Shown piece after piece: positions 16,708 through 25,951 of a stretch of DNA of 64,000 nucleotides. The number at the start of each line of letters is the position of its first letter. Position 1 is the first letter of the stretch. The notes beneath the pieces are model-generated. The model had not been told where the DNA came from and ran no database searches. It saw only the letters and a program-made list of their open reading frames with translations. The stretch lies in NCBI GenBank assembly GCA_947570135.1, contig CANOTP010000004.1, positions 186,001-250,000 on the forward strand, given 5' to 3'. A program made the position numbers and the translations under genes. This stretch comes from an uncultured Candidatus Melainabacteria bacterium. GTDB taxonomy: Bacteria > Cyanobacteriota > Vampirovibrionia > Gastranaerophilales > Gastranaerophilaceae.

Positions 16708-19308
16708 TTATACTTTTAATTCTTTTTCTACTTTTGCTAATATTTCATCAAGTTTTGATGGGTCTTTTACTCCGCCTTGAGCAAAGTTCGGGCGACCTCC
16801 GCCGTTTGCGCCAGTTGCTTTTGCAATTTCTCCGACGATTTTGCCTGCGTTTACTCCGCGTTTTACAAAACTGTCTGAAACCTTAACCGCAACTGTTGTT
16901 TCGCCTGCAAGAACGATAATACTTTCCCCCAGTTTTTGTGCTAAGTACTCTAAACCGATTTTAATACCTAAAGGTTTTGCTGCAACTTTTGAGATAAACA
17001 GTTTTCCGCCTTCGATATCTTGTGCTCTTTCAACAAATGATGCAAATTTAGCTCTTGCGTTTTCTTCTTCAAGTTTTTCGATTTGTTTTTGGTATTCTTT
17101 GTTTTCTTCCTGAATTTTGTCAACGCGTTCGACTACTTCATCAAAGTGGGCTTTAAATTTAGATGATAACTTGTCTAATTCTACTGATTTAGCGTTCAGA
17201 TAATCAATTGCCGCGTCAGCCACGACAACTTCAATACGTCTTGTGCCTGCAGCGATTGCGCTTTCTGACAAGATTTTAACAAGTCGTAAGTCTTTTAATT
17301 CTCTAGCATGAGTTCCTGCGCAAAACTCTTTAGAAATACATTCATTCTCGCATTCAATTGATACGATGCGGACTTCGTCACCGTATTTTTCGCCAAATAA
17401 TGCTGTTGCGCCTGTTAATTCTGCTTCTTTTATACCCATAACTTTTGTATTGACTTTATATTCTTTGCCAATCCAAGTGTTCATTATGTTTTCTGTCTTT
17501 TTGATTTCGTCAGGTGTCATAGCACGAGAGAATGTAAAGTCAAATCTCATGCGGTTTTCTTCCACTTGAGAACCTGCTTGTTTTACTTCATCGCCTAATA
17601 CTTTAATCAATGCAGCTTGAAGTAAGTGAGCTGATGTGTGGTGAACTCTTATTTTTTCACGTCTTTCCAATTCGATACAAGCTTTTACGCTATCGTCGAT
17701 TATTACTTCACCGTTTAGAATTTCGCAGCGGTGAACGTATAATTCGTTTACCTTAAATGTTGTTAAAACTTCGGCTTTTAAATTTTCGCTTTCAATAATT
17801 CCGCTGTCACCGACCTGTCCTCCGCATTCTGCGTAAAAAGGTGTTTTGTCTAAGACAATATCAACAAATCCTTCGCCTTCGATTTTGGCTAGGATTTTAG
17901 CATCAGCACATTCGTTTTCGCTGTATCCGATAAAATTTGTTGAGCCGACTTCTTTTTCGATTTTTGCGTATTTTATGTCGCCGGTGACACTGATTTTAGC
18001 GGTTGCTGCTTTTGCGCGTTCTTTTTGTTCAAGCATTGCAGCTTTAAATCCTTCTTCATCAACTTTTAATCCGTTTTCTTCTGCGATTTCGCGTGTAAGT
18101 TCAAACGGGAATCCGAAAGTATCGTAAAGTTTAAACGCACTTCCTCCGTCGATGTCTTTTTTGTTATCGATAAATTCGTCAAGCATTTTGTAACCGCGGT
18201 CAAGTGTTTTTGCAAATCTTTCTTCTTCTTTTTTAATAGTATCAATAACTTTTTGTTTGTTCTTAACAAGCTCAGGATAAGCTTCTCCGTAGTATTTTAC
18301 GATAACATCAACCAATTTATATAAGAACGGTAATTCCATTCCTAGGATTTTTCCGTGACGGAGTGCGCGGCGTAAAATCATTCTTAAAACATAACTTCGG
18401 CCTTCATTTCCCGGGATTACACCGTCAGAAATCAAGAATGATACACATCTTGCGTGGTCTGTGATAATTCTTAGCGAAATATCTGTTTTTTCTGATTGCT
18501 TATAAGGGACTCCGCTCATTTTACAAACTTCGTCCATGATTGGTTTTAATAAATCTGTTTCAAAAGTTGAGGCTACCCCTTGGCAAACCATTGTAATACG
18601 CTCTAAACCCATACCCGTATCAACGTTTTTCTTGCCTAAAGGTGATTGATTGCCTTCTTCATCTTGGTATAATTCCGTAAACACAAGGTTCCAAATCTCA
18701 ACCCAGCGGTCGCATTCGCAGGTGTCGATTCCGCAGTTAGGGTGGTCGCACTTGTACTGTTCGCCTAAGTCATAGTGAATTTCGGAACACGGTCCGCAAG
18801 AACCTGATGCTCCAGGAGGTCCCCAGAAGTTGTCTTTTTTACCTTTACGTCTGATTCTTTCTTCGGGAACACCGACGCTTTTCCAAATTTCAAAAGCTTC
18901 ATCGTCAGTTTCAAAAATTGTTATCCAAAGTCTGTCTTTATCAAGTTTTAAGACTTCTGTTACAAATTCCCACGCCCAAGGAATGATTTCTTTTTTGTAG
19001 TAATCTCCGAAAGAAAAATTTCCGAGCATTTCAAAAAATGTATGGTGGCGCGGTGTTCTTCCTACGTTTTCGATATCTGAATCTTTTCCGCCCGCCCTGG
19101 CACATTTTTGACAAGATGTTGCTCTGGCAGGTTCATAAGGACATTCCTGAATATCTAAAAAGATCGGTAAAAATTGAAGCATACCCGCTGTTGTTAATAA
19201 AACCGTAGGGTTATCGGGTACTAAACTTGAACTTTCTACCACTGTGTGTTGTCTTTTATTTTTAAAATAATCTAAGTATAATTTTCTGATTTCGTTTCCG
19301 GTTAGCAT
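16708..19308 (-). CDS. alaS: Alanyl-tRNA synthetase
   Basis: An 866-residue class II synthetase. The catalytic core has RHHTFFEMLGNFSFGDYYK (motif 1-2 region) and G-M-G-L-E-R. The editing domain has HHTSAHLLQAAL and CAGTHARE, giving the zinc and hydrolysis residues that remove mischarged serine. The C-terminal DHHA1 region includes GGGRPNFAQGG. It charges tRNA-Ala in the cytoplasm. It is the first gene of an operon with the small gene and dut. The many antisense frames across it are shadows. Confidence 0.97.
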   Translation of the reverse strand: MLTGNEIRKLYLDYFKNKRQHTVVESSSLVPDNPTVLLTTAGMLQFLPIFLDIQECPYEPARATSCQKCARAGGKDSDIENVGRTPRHHTFFEMLGNFSFGDYYKKEIIPWAWEFVTEVLKLDKDRLWITIFETDDEAFEIWKSVGVPEERIRRKGKKDNFWGPPGASGSCGPCSEIHYDLGEQYKCDHPNCGIDTCECDRWVEIWNLVFTELYQDEEGNQSPLGKKNVDTGMGLERITMVCQGVASTFETDLLKPIMDEVCKMSGVPYKQSEKTDISLRIITDHARCVSFLISDGVIPGNEGRSYVLRMILRRALRHGKILGMELPFLYKLVDVIVKYYGEAYPELVKNKQKVIDTIKKEEERFAKTLDRGYKMLDEFIDNKKDIDGGSAFKLYDTFGFPFELTREIAEENGLKVDEEGFKAAMLEQKERAKAATAKISVTGDIKYAKIEKEVGSTNFIGYSENECADAKILAKIEGEGFVDIVLDKTPFYAECGGQVGDSGIIESENLKAEVLTTFKVNELYVHRCEILNGEVIIDDSVKACIELERREKIRVHHTSAHLLQAALIKVLGDEVKQAGSQVEENRMRFDFTFSRAMTPDEIKKTENIMNTWIGKEYKVNTKVMGIKEAELTGATALFGEKYGDEVRIVSIECENECISKEFCAGTHARELKDLRLVKILSESAIAAGTRRIEVVVADAAIDYLNAKSVELDKLSSKFKAHFDEVVERVDKIQEENKEYQKQIEKLEEENARAKFASFVERAQDIEGGKLFISKVAAKPLGIKIGLEYLAQKLGESIIVLAGETTVAVKVSDSFVKRGVNAGKIVGEIAKATGANGGGRPNFAQGGVKDPSKLDEILAKVEKELKV

Positions 19309-19355
19309 AATCTTTTTCCTCTAATCTTATCTGCTCTATGGAAAAATTATACAAT

Positions 19356-19392
19356 AAAAAAAGTATAGCTTACATAAAGCTATACTTTTTAT
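19356..19392 (-). terminator. Rho-independent terminator for the hypothetical pair
   Basis: A perfect 14-bp repeat, AAAAAGTATAGCTT and its complement with a 5-base loop. On the minus strand it ends in a T run and closes the operon 20506-19408 ahead of alaS. Confidence 0.8.
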
Positions 19393-19407
19393 TAAGTTTG
19401 TTATAAT

Positions 19408-19980
19408 TTAAGCTTTTGTTTCTTGTTTCGGTTCATCTTTAACAAGTCCGACGGCTTTTAATATCGGGTGGATTGCTTTTGTTGCGGTTAGCGGAGCAAC
19501 TACTGCCAATCCTAAGATTGTACCGATTAAAGAGCTTGATTCGATTACGCCGTTTGCAAGGTGTTCGCTTTCTTCCGAGATATTTGTACGGTTAAAAGTA
19601 TCACCCGTTGCTTTACTGATTTCACTTAGTTTAGTGAGTTTTTCCTGTTCAGATCCGAGTTTTAAGAATTTTTTGAACTCGTCAGGGTTCGGGAACGCTT
19701 TAAATACTGCTTCATTTTTAAATAATTTATTTTTTGCCAAAGCGTAAGCTCCATGTTTAAATATCGGGATAATAATACCCAGATACATTAGTAAGCTCAA
19801 ACCTTGATATAAAAATTCTTTTGACGCCGAGAATTTTTTCGTATGCGGGTCGATGTTTTTATCCAAAAGAATAAATCCCGGGCGGGCAACAGAGTTTAAA
19901 CCTGTTTTTATTGTCATTTGAGCAACCGTACCTTGAGTTGCGTTATAGAATGTAGGATTTGATATTATATTTTGAATCAT
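19408..19980 (-). CDS. Hypothetical membrane-associated protein, paralog of its upstream neighbour
   Basis: A 190-residue protein of unknown family. It shares with its neighbour at 19982-20506 a central stretch of the form R-P-x-F-x-L-x-D-K followed by T-K-K, suggesting tandem duplication. Two hydrophobic segments are visible (about 58-75 and 150-172). Its ribosome site, AGGAGG, lies inside the last codons of the upstream gene, with only one base between that stop and this ATG, so the two are translationally coupled. A terminator follows. Function unknown. Confidence 0.65.
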   Translation of the reverse strand: MIQNIISNPTFYNATQGTVAQMTIKTGLNSVARPGFILLDKNIDPHTKKFSASKEFLYQGLSLLMYLGIIIPIFKHGAYALAKNKLFKNEAVFKAFPNPDEFKKFLKLGSEQEKLTKLSEISKATGDTFNRTNISEESEHLANGVIESSSLIGTILGLAVVAPLTATKAIHPILKAVGLVKDEPKQETKA

Positions 19981-19981
19981 C

Positions 19982-20506
19982 TTAACCTCCTACCTTCATT
20001 CCGCGGTTTTGGAAAGCAGAAAGGCTTATTGTTTGCGGATATACTGTACTGCCCGTATTGCTTATTTGAGGTTTTGGAGCCTCTATTTCTGTTTTTGATG
20101 TTATATCAAGTTTTGCAGGTTCGTTTTTATCTTTTTTGTTGTAAATCTTATCCATAAACGGTTTAACCATAGCGGAGCAAAGTCCCGGGATTACAACAAG
20201 TGCAGCAGTCCAGGTTCCTACTGTTTGAAGGTTGTGTTTTGCCATTTTTGCAGCTTTTGCGTCTTTAATTTTTAGCAAATCACTTGCTTTTGCTGCAAGT
20301 ACGGGTAGCGCCAAATATGTTGGAGCTGCTATCAGTTCTGTAATTCCTTCTCTTAATGCTGTGTATTTTTTTGTTTCGCTCGGACTCTTTTTGTCCATTA
20401 ATGTAAATGTAGGTCTGAAAATGAGTTCGGCTGAGGCAACGGCGACTGTCGGCCAATACGGCTTAACGTTTTTGCCTATATAAATTAAAGTATTTTTTAA
20501 CGACAT
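19982..20506 (-). CDS. Hypothetical membrane-associated protein, first of a paralogous pair
   Basis: A 174-residue protein with three moderately hydrophobic stretches (about 15-30, 55-75, 95-115) and a polar tail. The motif RPTFTLMDKK...TKKYTALREG parallels RPGFILLDKN...TKKFSASKEF in the downstream gene. A TAGCAAAA-type element lies 52-85 bases upstream. I recognise no domain. Confidence 0.65.
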   Translation of the reverse strand: MSLKNTLIYIGKNVKPYWPTVAVASAELIFRPTFTLMDKKSPSETKKYTALREGITELIAAPTYLALPVLAAKASDLLKIKDAKAAKMAKHNLQTVGTWTAALVVIPGLCSAMVKPFMDKIYNKKDKNEPAKLDITSKTEIEAPKPQISNTGSTVYPQTISLSAFQNRGMKVGG

Positions 20507-20557
20507 GTGTTATTTCCCTGCTTCATCTTAAATTCGGAGTGTAATTAATCTCCATTG

Positions 20558-20591
20558 TTTATTTTAAATCAAAAGAAAATATTTTTTGCTA
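20558..20591 (-). promoter_or_regulatory. TAGCAAAA-type promoter element
   Basis: On the minus strand TAGCAAAAAATATTTT begins at 20591 and is followed by GATTTAAAAT, a -10-like box at the usual distance for this element. The first 16 bases are identical to the copy at 37709. Confidence 0.5.
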
Positions 20592-20615
20592 GCTGCTATG
20601 AGAAAGTTTACATTA

Positions 20616-21158
20616 TTAATATTTGAAGCAGTCTTTATCGTGATCATCAATTATTCCGATTGCTTGAAGGTAGGAGTAGATGATTATGGTTCCGACATAT
20701 TTCATTCCTCGTTTTTTCAAGTCTTTTGAGATTTTATCAGACAACGGGGAGCTTATAATAATCTCACCTGTTGTATTTTTTATAACTTTGTTATCCGTAA
20801 ATCCCCAAATATAGTTAGAAAAACTTCCGAATTCGGATTGAATTTCGGTAAATATTTTGGCGTTCTTAATTGATGATATTATTTTGTTTTTACTTCTTAT
20901 TATATCTTTGTTGTTTAGAAGTTCTTCCACTTTTTTTTCATTATAGTCAACAACTTTTCTGATATCAAAATTGTCGTAAGCTTTTCTAAAGGCTTCTCGT
21001 TTTTTTAGTACTGTAATCCAGGACAACCCCGCTTGAAATGATTCTAAAATAAGAAGTTCAAAAAGTTCTTTATCGTCATACTTTGGCACACCCCATTCTG
21101 TGTCGTGGTATTTTACATAGATTTCTGATTTCTCATCTACCCAAGAACATCTTTTCAT
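20616..21158 (-). CDS. tag: DNA-3-methyladenine glycosylase I
   Basis: A 180-residue Tag protein: RCSWV near the start with the zinc-binding cysteine, YHDTEWGVP, LLILESFQAGLSW (the conserved substrate pocket) and the C-terminal zinc residues around H-D-K-D-C. It removes 3-methyladenine from alkylated DNA. Length is close to E. coli Tag. It is transcribed away from the TPR gene at 21245 and shares its promoter region. Confidence 0.93.
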   Translation of the reverse strand: MKRCSWVDEKSEIYVKYHDTEWGVPKYDDKELFELLILESFQAGLSWITVLKKREAFRKAYDNFDIRKVVDYNEKKVEELLNNKDIIRSKNKIISSIKNAKIFTEIQSEFGSFSNYIWGFTDNKVIKNTTGEIIISSPLSDKISKDLKKRGMKYVGTIIIYSYLQAIGIIDDHDKDCFKY

Positions 21159-21244
21159 ATTTTAATTATATTATTAACAGAATTTTTGTAAAATTAAGAT
21201 TTCTATTGTATAATGCTTTTATAAGTCAGTTTATAGGGGTGAAT

Positions 21245-24163
21245 ATGAGAAATAAGAAGAAGTTATGTTTGTTATTAACCGTTATGATGCTTGGTTTATC
21301 GGCTGTTGCGGAAGAATCTGTTGCTGTTTCAGACGAAGCTGTGCCAACATCTGTTGAAGATAAAGAGATTAAAGCAAATAAAGAAACTTTTGAAAAAGCG
21401 CAAGATGCTATGGTAAATAAAGATTTTCAATCTGCAATTGTTTATTTGTCTGTTTATATTGCCTCAAAACCTAAAAAATATGAAGCATATAAACTTCGCG
21501 GTGAATGTTTTTATGAATTGCGTCAGTATGGTTTAGCCCAAAAAGACTTTGAAATGGCAATAAAATTAAAAACAGATGATGATAAATTTGTCACGGGAGC
21601 AAAAGTTTTAAGTGCGGTTGTTTTAGGGGCTGATAAGCAGGAACAATATCAAAACCCTGAACTCGGTAATCTTTATGCGATGTTAATGTATTCCCAAAAA
21701 GCTCAAAATAATACGGCTTATGAAACTTCATTTCTGGATGCCGGTAAGTATAATTCTCATATTTATCTTCCGAAACCCGAGAAAAATGATATTGCAAAGA
21801 TTAATTGTCCTCAAAAATATGGTAAAAAGATTAATCAAACTGGTGTTAATAAGTATATCTACGATGCTATTGATGATATTGCAAAACGGGATTTTAACGA
21901 AGCTGTTTATAAAACCCAATATATAACTTCAAATTATCCGAAATACTTCCTGGGACATTATCTTTCAGGGGTTGCTTTAGTCGGATTGGAACAGGAAAAA
22001 GAAGCTGTTTCCGCTTTTGAAACTGCTGTTAAGCTAAATCCTTACGATTTTGAATCTTATGCAAGTTTGGGTCAAATATATTATGCGGACGCCGAGAAAA
22101 ATTTTACCGAAGATGATGTGAAACAGTCTGTTGATTACTTCAAAAAAGCATTGGAATATAATCCTGAATGCTATATTTACCATTATTATATCGGTTTAAA
22201 TCACTTGTTGGTTAAGGATTATGATAAATCTATTTTGAGTTTTGATGATGCGATAAAATTAAATCAAAACGATTATAACAGCAGATATTATCGTTCCGTT
22301 GCTCAGTTTATGACTGGTGATTATCAAGCGGTGGTTGATGAAACAACAAAACTTTTATACAGGCATGTGTCAAATTATAATTCTGTTTTGTATTTAAGAG
22401 CTTTAGCAAATTACAGGCTCGGGCAATTAAACGCGGCTTTAGCAGATATCGAAAAAATTCAAAATAATATGAATGATATTTATAACGCTGATGTGAAAGT
22501 TGTTTCGGCTAAAGAACAAACTCTGCTCGAATATTTGTATTATCTGAAAGCAAAAATTAATAAAGATAACGGTTTTGGAGCTGTAGCCGATTTAAATAAT
22601 GCGTTTAAAAACCCTATTATTAAAGCTTTATACGGCACATCAGGTTCTTTGGCGCTATCTCAGGATGATATTGAGTATCAGTTTGATTATATCAGAACAA
22701 CTTTTGATGATTTAGACTTAAATATTGTATATTTAGATTCTGAATATAAATTAACTGCACAAAAGGCTCAGGAAAAAGTAGTTAAAACCATTGAACCGAC
22801 AAAAGAAGAAATTTTGATTGATGCAAACCAAACATCAATTGCAAAAATGCTTGCGTCAAACGAGTTTGACTTGATGAAACCTGCTAAAAGTGAAGAAACT
22901 AAACTTGAGGAGACCTCGAAAACAGTGGCTGTCGTGGAAGAAAAAGTTGTGAAAGATGAAGAAGAAAAAACTGTTGAAAACTTTACGATTTCTTACGAAA
23001 AAGAGCCTGAACCTAAGCTCTCAGAGCCCGTTGAAGAAGAAAAACCTGTTGAAAGTTTCACAATAACTTATGCCAAAGACCCAGAACCTGTTGAGGTTAA
23101 GGCAGAACCTGTTCCGACAGTTACGGAAAAACACGCGGATGTTGATTTAAAAGAATTTAATATTACAAAGGCTGAACCCGAAATTGATCCGAATGACGAA
23201 GTTATTGAGTTTCAACCTGAGGAAAGTTATATTTTTAAAGCAGAAAACATTGTAAATCAGGCGCCTTTTAATATCACTGTTCCGAAAGAAGAGGTTAGTG
23301 AAGAACCTGTCCAAGAAGAACCTGAGGTTGTTTTACCACAAGAAGAGCCCGTTGCGCAAATCCCTGTCGAAGCACAATCAGTTGAAGAGCCTGTTGTTGA
23401 GGTTCAAAATGTTGAAATCAGAACGGTTGAAAAAACAATTGCTCCTGATGTTGAAGCGATTGCCGCAGAAAACCGCGGTGTTGTTGAAACAACTTCACCC
23501 AACCCTATGCTTCAACGGATTATGCTTCCGACAATGCTTGCTGCCGATACTTTGAAAAAAGAGACCGAAAGCGCTACAGCCGTCAAGGTTTCAGAATGGG
23601 TTGACCCTGAAAAGGCTGCAAACACGGTTGTACAAGTTGAAGAAAAATTTGATAATGCTGAACAGTTAGCAGAAACTCAGCTTGTTGAAGCTAAAAATCT
23701 TGTGGAAGATGTTTTAGACTCGGTTCAAGAAGAAGTTGAAATACCTAAAGAAACCAAGGTTAAAGTTAAAAAAGCTAAAAAACATAAAATTAAAGCTAAA
23801 AAAGAAGAACCTGTTAAAGAAAAAACAGAAGAAGAAGTTGCAGTGGAAGCAATTGTTCAATCAGTGTTTACTGGCGAAACAGAAGATGTTGTTAAGCCGA
23901 TTGAGCAAAGTGCTGAAAAACCCGCTAAAGAGAAAAAACAAAGGATAAAAAAAGAACGTATTAAAAAGGTTAAAGCAGTAAAAGAAGAAACAGTTGAACT
24001 TGTTGAAGATAATGCTGAAGTGGATTTAACCCCAGCCGTTACAATAATTAATCCTGAAAAAGTATATAAAGAAAGCAAGATAAAAAACTTTTTCAAACGT
24101 AAAAAACATGATAAAAATTTCAATTGGAAAAGTCTGTTTAAGCGTAAACAACATTTAGAATAA
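21245..24163 (+). CDS. Exported TPR protein with long charged low-complexity tail
   Basis: About 972 residues from the ATG at 21245. The frame is open further upstream, but that would overlap tag and skip the signal peptide (KKLCLLLTVMMLGLSAVAEE). Residues about 40-520 are TPR-like repeats (YKLRGECFYELRQYGLAQKDF, YYADAEKNFTE, YHYYIGLNHLLVKDYDKSI). From about 580 the chain is mostly E, P, V, K and T, with basic blocks near the end (KVKKAKKHKIKAKK; FFKRKKHDKN). It is probably periplasmic or surface-attached and may act as a scaffold. AGGGGTGA precedes the start. Function unknown. Confidence 0.75.
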   Translation: MRNKKKLCLLLTVMMLGLSAVAEESVAVSDEAVPTSVEDKEIKANKETFEKAQDAMVNKDFQSAIVYLSVYIASKPKKYEAYKLRGECFYELRQYGLAQKDFEMAIKLKTDDDKFVTGAKVLSAVVLGADKQEQYQNPELGNLYAMLMYSQKAQNNTAYETSFLDAGKYNSHIYLPKPEKNDIAKINCPQKYGKKINQTGVNKYIYDAIDDIAKRDFNEAVYKTQYITSNYPKYFLGHYLSGVALVGLEQEKEAVSAFETAVKLNPYDFESYASLGQIYYADAEKNFTEDDVKQSVDYFKKALEYNPECYIYHYYIGLNHLLVKDYDKSILSFDDAIKLNQNDYNSRYYRSVAQFMTGDYQAVVDETTKLLYRHVSNYNSVLYLRALANYRLGQLNAALADIEKIQNNMNDIYNADVKVVSAKEQTLLEYLYYLKAKINKDNGFGAVADLNNAFKNPIIKALYGTSGSLALSQDDIEYQFDYIRTTFDDLDLNIVYLDSEYKLTAQKAQEKVVKTIEPTKEEILIDANQTSIAKMLASNEFDLMKPAKSEETKLEETSKTVAVVEEKVVKDEEEKTVENFTISYEKEPEPKLSEPVEEEKPVESFTITYAKDPEPVEVKAEPVPTVTEKHADVDLKEFNITKAEPEIDPNDEVIEFQPEESYIFKAENIVNQAPFNITVPKEEVSEEPVQEEPEVVLPQEEPVAQIPVEAQSVEEPVVEVQNVEIRTVEKTIAPDVEAIAAENRGVVETTSPNPMLQRIMLPTMLAADTLKKETESATAVKVSEWVDPEKAANTVVQVEEKFDNAEQLAETQLVEAKNLVEDVLDSVQEEVEIPKETKVKVKKAKKHKIKAKKEEPVKEKTEEEVAVEAIVQSVFTGETEDVVKPIEQSAEKPAKEKKQRIKKERIKKVKAVKEETVELVEDNAEVDLTPAVTIINPEKVYKESKIKNFFKRKKHDKNFNWKSLFKRKQHLE

Positions 24164-24167
24164 TTTT

Positions 24168-24644
24168 TTATTTTAATTTGACATCAACTAAAGAATTAAG
24201 CACTTTTTGGTATCGTTTCAGGTATGAAATAAAAGTGTCGATATCTTCTTTTGTAAATTCATGTTCCATTTTTTTACGGACTTTTTCGCTTTCATTAAAG
24301 CCTTTTTCTAAAAAGGCTTTTCCTTTTTTAGTAATTTCGTTTCGCTTAATAATCATATTATTACGAGTATCGGCAACTCGTGTAATTAGTTCGCGAGATT
24401 CCATATCGTTAAGGATTTTACCGACGTGAGCTTTACCTTTAAATAGAAATTTTGCCATTTCAGATTGCGAAATTTGAGGTTTAAAGTAGATACAATATAA
24501 TATAGACATTTCATCTGCTGTAATCTCCGTACTTACATACTGAGCTTGAAATTCTCTTCGAAAAGATTTATTAAAATTTGCCGTGTAATCTATTTGGTAT
24601 GGCAAGTACTCATCAAGCGGAATTATTTTATCTGTTTCAATCAT
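24168..24644 (-). CDS. MarR-family transcriptional regulator of the efflux operon
   Basis: A 158-residue winged-helix regulator. After an N-terminal dimerisation helix comes the DNA-binding core with ISQSEMAKFLFKGKAHVGKILNDMESRELITR and the wing DTRNNMIIKRNEITKKG, then C-terminal helices. It is divergent from the RND pump operon, and the shared region holds a near-perfect palindrome overlapping the pump promoter, so it most likely represses the pump until a ligand binds. A half-site near its own start suggests autoregulation. Its stop lies 4 bases past the stop of the convergent TPR gene. Confidence 0.9.
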   Translation of the reverse strand: MIETDKIIPLDEYLPYQIDYTANFNKSFRREFQAQYVSTEITADEMSILYCIYFKPQISQSEMAKFLFKGKAHVGKILNDMESRELITRVADTRNNMIIKRNEITKKGKAFLEKGFNESEKVRKKMEHEFTKEDIDTFISYLKRYQKVLNSLVDVKLK

Positions 24645-24654
24645 ACCAGTATCC

Positions 24655-24666
24655 TTTTCTACCTGT
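24655..24666. promoter_or_regulatory. Half-operator near the MarR gene start
   Basis: TTTTCTACCTGT matches the right arm of the main operator (TTCTACCCTA) at 8 of 10 positions. It lies 11 bases before the MarR start, where binding could limit its own expression. Confidence 0.35.
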
Positions 24667-24711
24667 ATGATGAGATTGTACTATTTTTAGTGTATTATTG
24701 CAAGTTTTTTG

Positions 24712-24741
24712 TTGACATGTCTTCATTATTTCGTTATTATT
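24712..24741 (+). promoter_or_regulatory. Promoter of the RND efflux operon
   Basis: A perfect TTGACA (24712-24717), an 18-base spacer and TATTAT (24736-24741). It directly abuts the palindromic operator, so a bound repressor would cover the transcription start. Confidence 0.8.
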
Positions 24742-24763
24742 AGGGTAGAAAATTCTACCCTAG
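24742..24763. promoter_or_regulatory. Palindromic MarR-type operator
   Basis: TAGGGTAGAA and TTCTACCCTA form exact 10-bp arms around AA, placed immediately after the -10 box of the pump promoter and about 20 bases before the start codon. Confidence 0.8.
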
Positions 24764-24781
24764 GATATAATGGAGAAAAGT

Positions 24782-25951
24782 ATGAAAATAAAAATGACAA
24801 GAAAACAAATGGCTGTTGCCGTATTATTAATAATTATTGTACCGATTGTTTGGAATAAGATTTCAGGCGCGGTTGGCGGATATATGATGATGCAGGCTAT
24901 GAGAACTCCGAAAGAAGTTGTTGTAGATACTCCTCATAATGAAGAAACTTTTATTGAAGCAGAATCAACTGGAAGAGTTGAGGCAAAATATTCGGTTGAT
25001 GTTATTGCAAGGGTTTCCGGCTGGTTGTTGAAAAAATACTTTAATGAAGGTGATTTCGTTCATAAAGGTCAATTATTGTTTCAAATTGATCCTAAAGAGT
25101 TTCAAATTGAGGTTAATAACTCAAAGGCAGCAGTGAGCCAATACAGCGCATTGTTAAAAAATGCACAACAGGAATTAGACAGAGCAAATGCTTTGATTAA
25201 GGAAGATTTAATCAGTCATTCTGATGTTGATTCAAGCTTGGCATCAAGAAATTCAAACAGAGCGTTATTAGATGCTGCTAAGCAAAAATACCAATTAGCG
25301 CTTGTTAATCTTGGTTATACAACAATAAAATCACCGATAGACGGCAGAATCGGAAAGATTAAAATCACCGAAGGTAACTATGTTAATGCAACTTCTGGAC
25401 CTTTGGTTAATATCTCAAGTACGGATCCTGTTTATGTTTCTTTTAGTTTAAGAAGCAGTGATTTTATAAAATTACTTAAAGCAAGTGATAAATTTAAAGG
25501 TGTAGACGTTAAAATACAATCAAGCGAAGGAAAAGTTTATCCTGAAGTCGGTGTAATCGATTTTGTAGATAACCAGATTGACCAAAATTCCGGTTCTGTA
25601 CCTATGAGAGCAACTTTTGCAAATCCTAAAGGATGGTTGGTCCCGGGGGATTATATGAGAGTAAGACTTATTGCTCCGCAAAAGGTTTCATTTATGACTG
25701 TTCCTCAAGCATGTACAAAAGGGGATGCGATGAGCGGATATTATGTTTGGGTTGTAAAAGATAATAAAGCTGTAAGACGTGATATTAAAGTTTCCGATGC
25801 TATTGATACAAACTGGATTGTTACGGACGGTTTAAGTTTTGACGACACAATTGTAGTTGCCGGTATTCAGAATATTATACAAGACGGTCAAGCTTTAAAA
25901 ATTATATCAAATGAAGAATATACTAATAAACAAAAAGCAGGTAAAAAATAA
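24782..25951 (+). CDS. RND efflux periplasmic adaptor (AcrA/HlyD type)
   Basis: About 389 residues. An N-terminal membrane anchor ([14 protein letters not shown]) is followed by the biotinyl-lipoyl halves ([30 protein letters not shown] and [14 protein letters not shown]), a coiled-coil hairpin between them (about 95-160) and a beta-barrel. It bridges the pump and the outer-membrane channel. The ATG at 24782 has GGAG 6 bases upstream; an ATG at 24770 would add four residues but lacks a site. There is no lipobox. The next gene overlaps its stop by one base. Confidence 0.92.
   Translation: MKIKMTRKQMAVAVLLIIIVPIVWNKISGAVGGYMMMQAMRTPKEVVVDTPHNEETFIEAESTGRVEAKYSVDVIARVSGWLLKKYFNEGDFVHKGQLLFQIDPKEFQIEVNNSKAAVSQYSALLKNAQQELDRANALIKEDLISHSDVDSSLASRNSNRALLDAAKQKYQLALVNLGYTTIKSPIDGRIGKIKITEGNYVNATSGPLVNISSTDPVYVSFSLRSSDFIKLLKASDKFKGVDVKIQSSEGKVYPEVGVIDFVDNQIDQNSGSVPMRATFANPKGWLVPGDYMRVRLIAPQKVSFMTVPQACTKGDAMSGYYVWVVKDNKAVRRDIKVSDAIDTNWIVTDGLSFDDTIVVAGIQNIIQDGQALKIISNEEYTNKQKAGKK

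Noticed and set aside
16841-18127. Long antisense frames over alaS (and similar ones over clpB and glyS)
   Set aside because: These are shadows of well-conserved synthetase or chaperone genes and have no ribosome sites or family matches.
21083-21244. 54-residue N-terminal extension of the TPR protein
   Set aside because: It overlaps tag in antisense and has no ribosome site; the ATG at 21245 gives a proper signal peptide and has AGGGGTGA.
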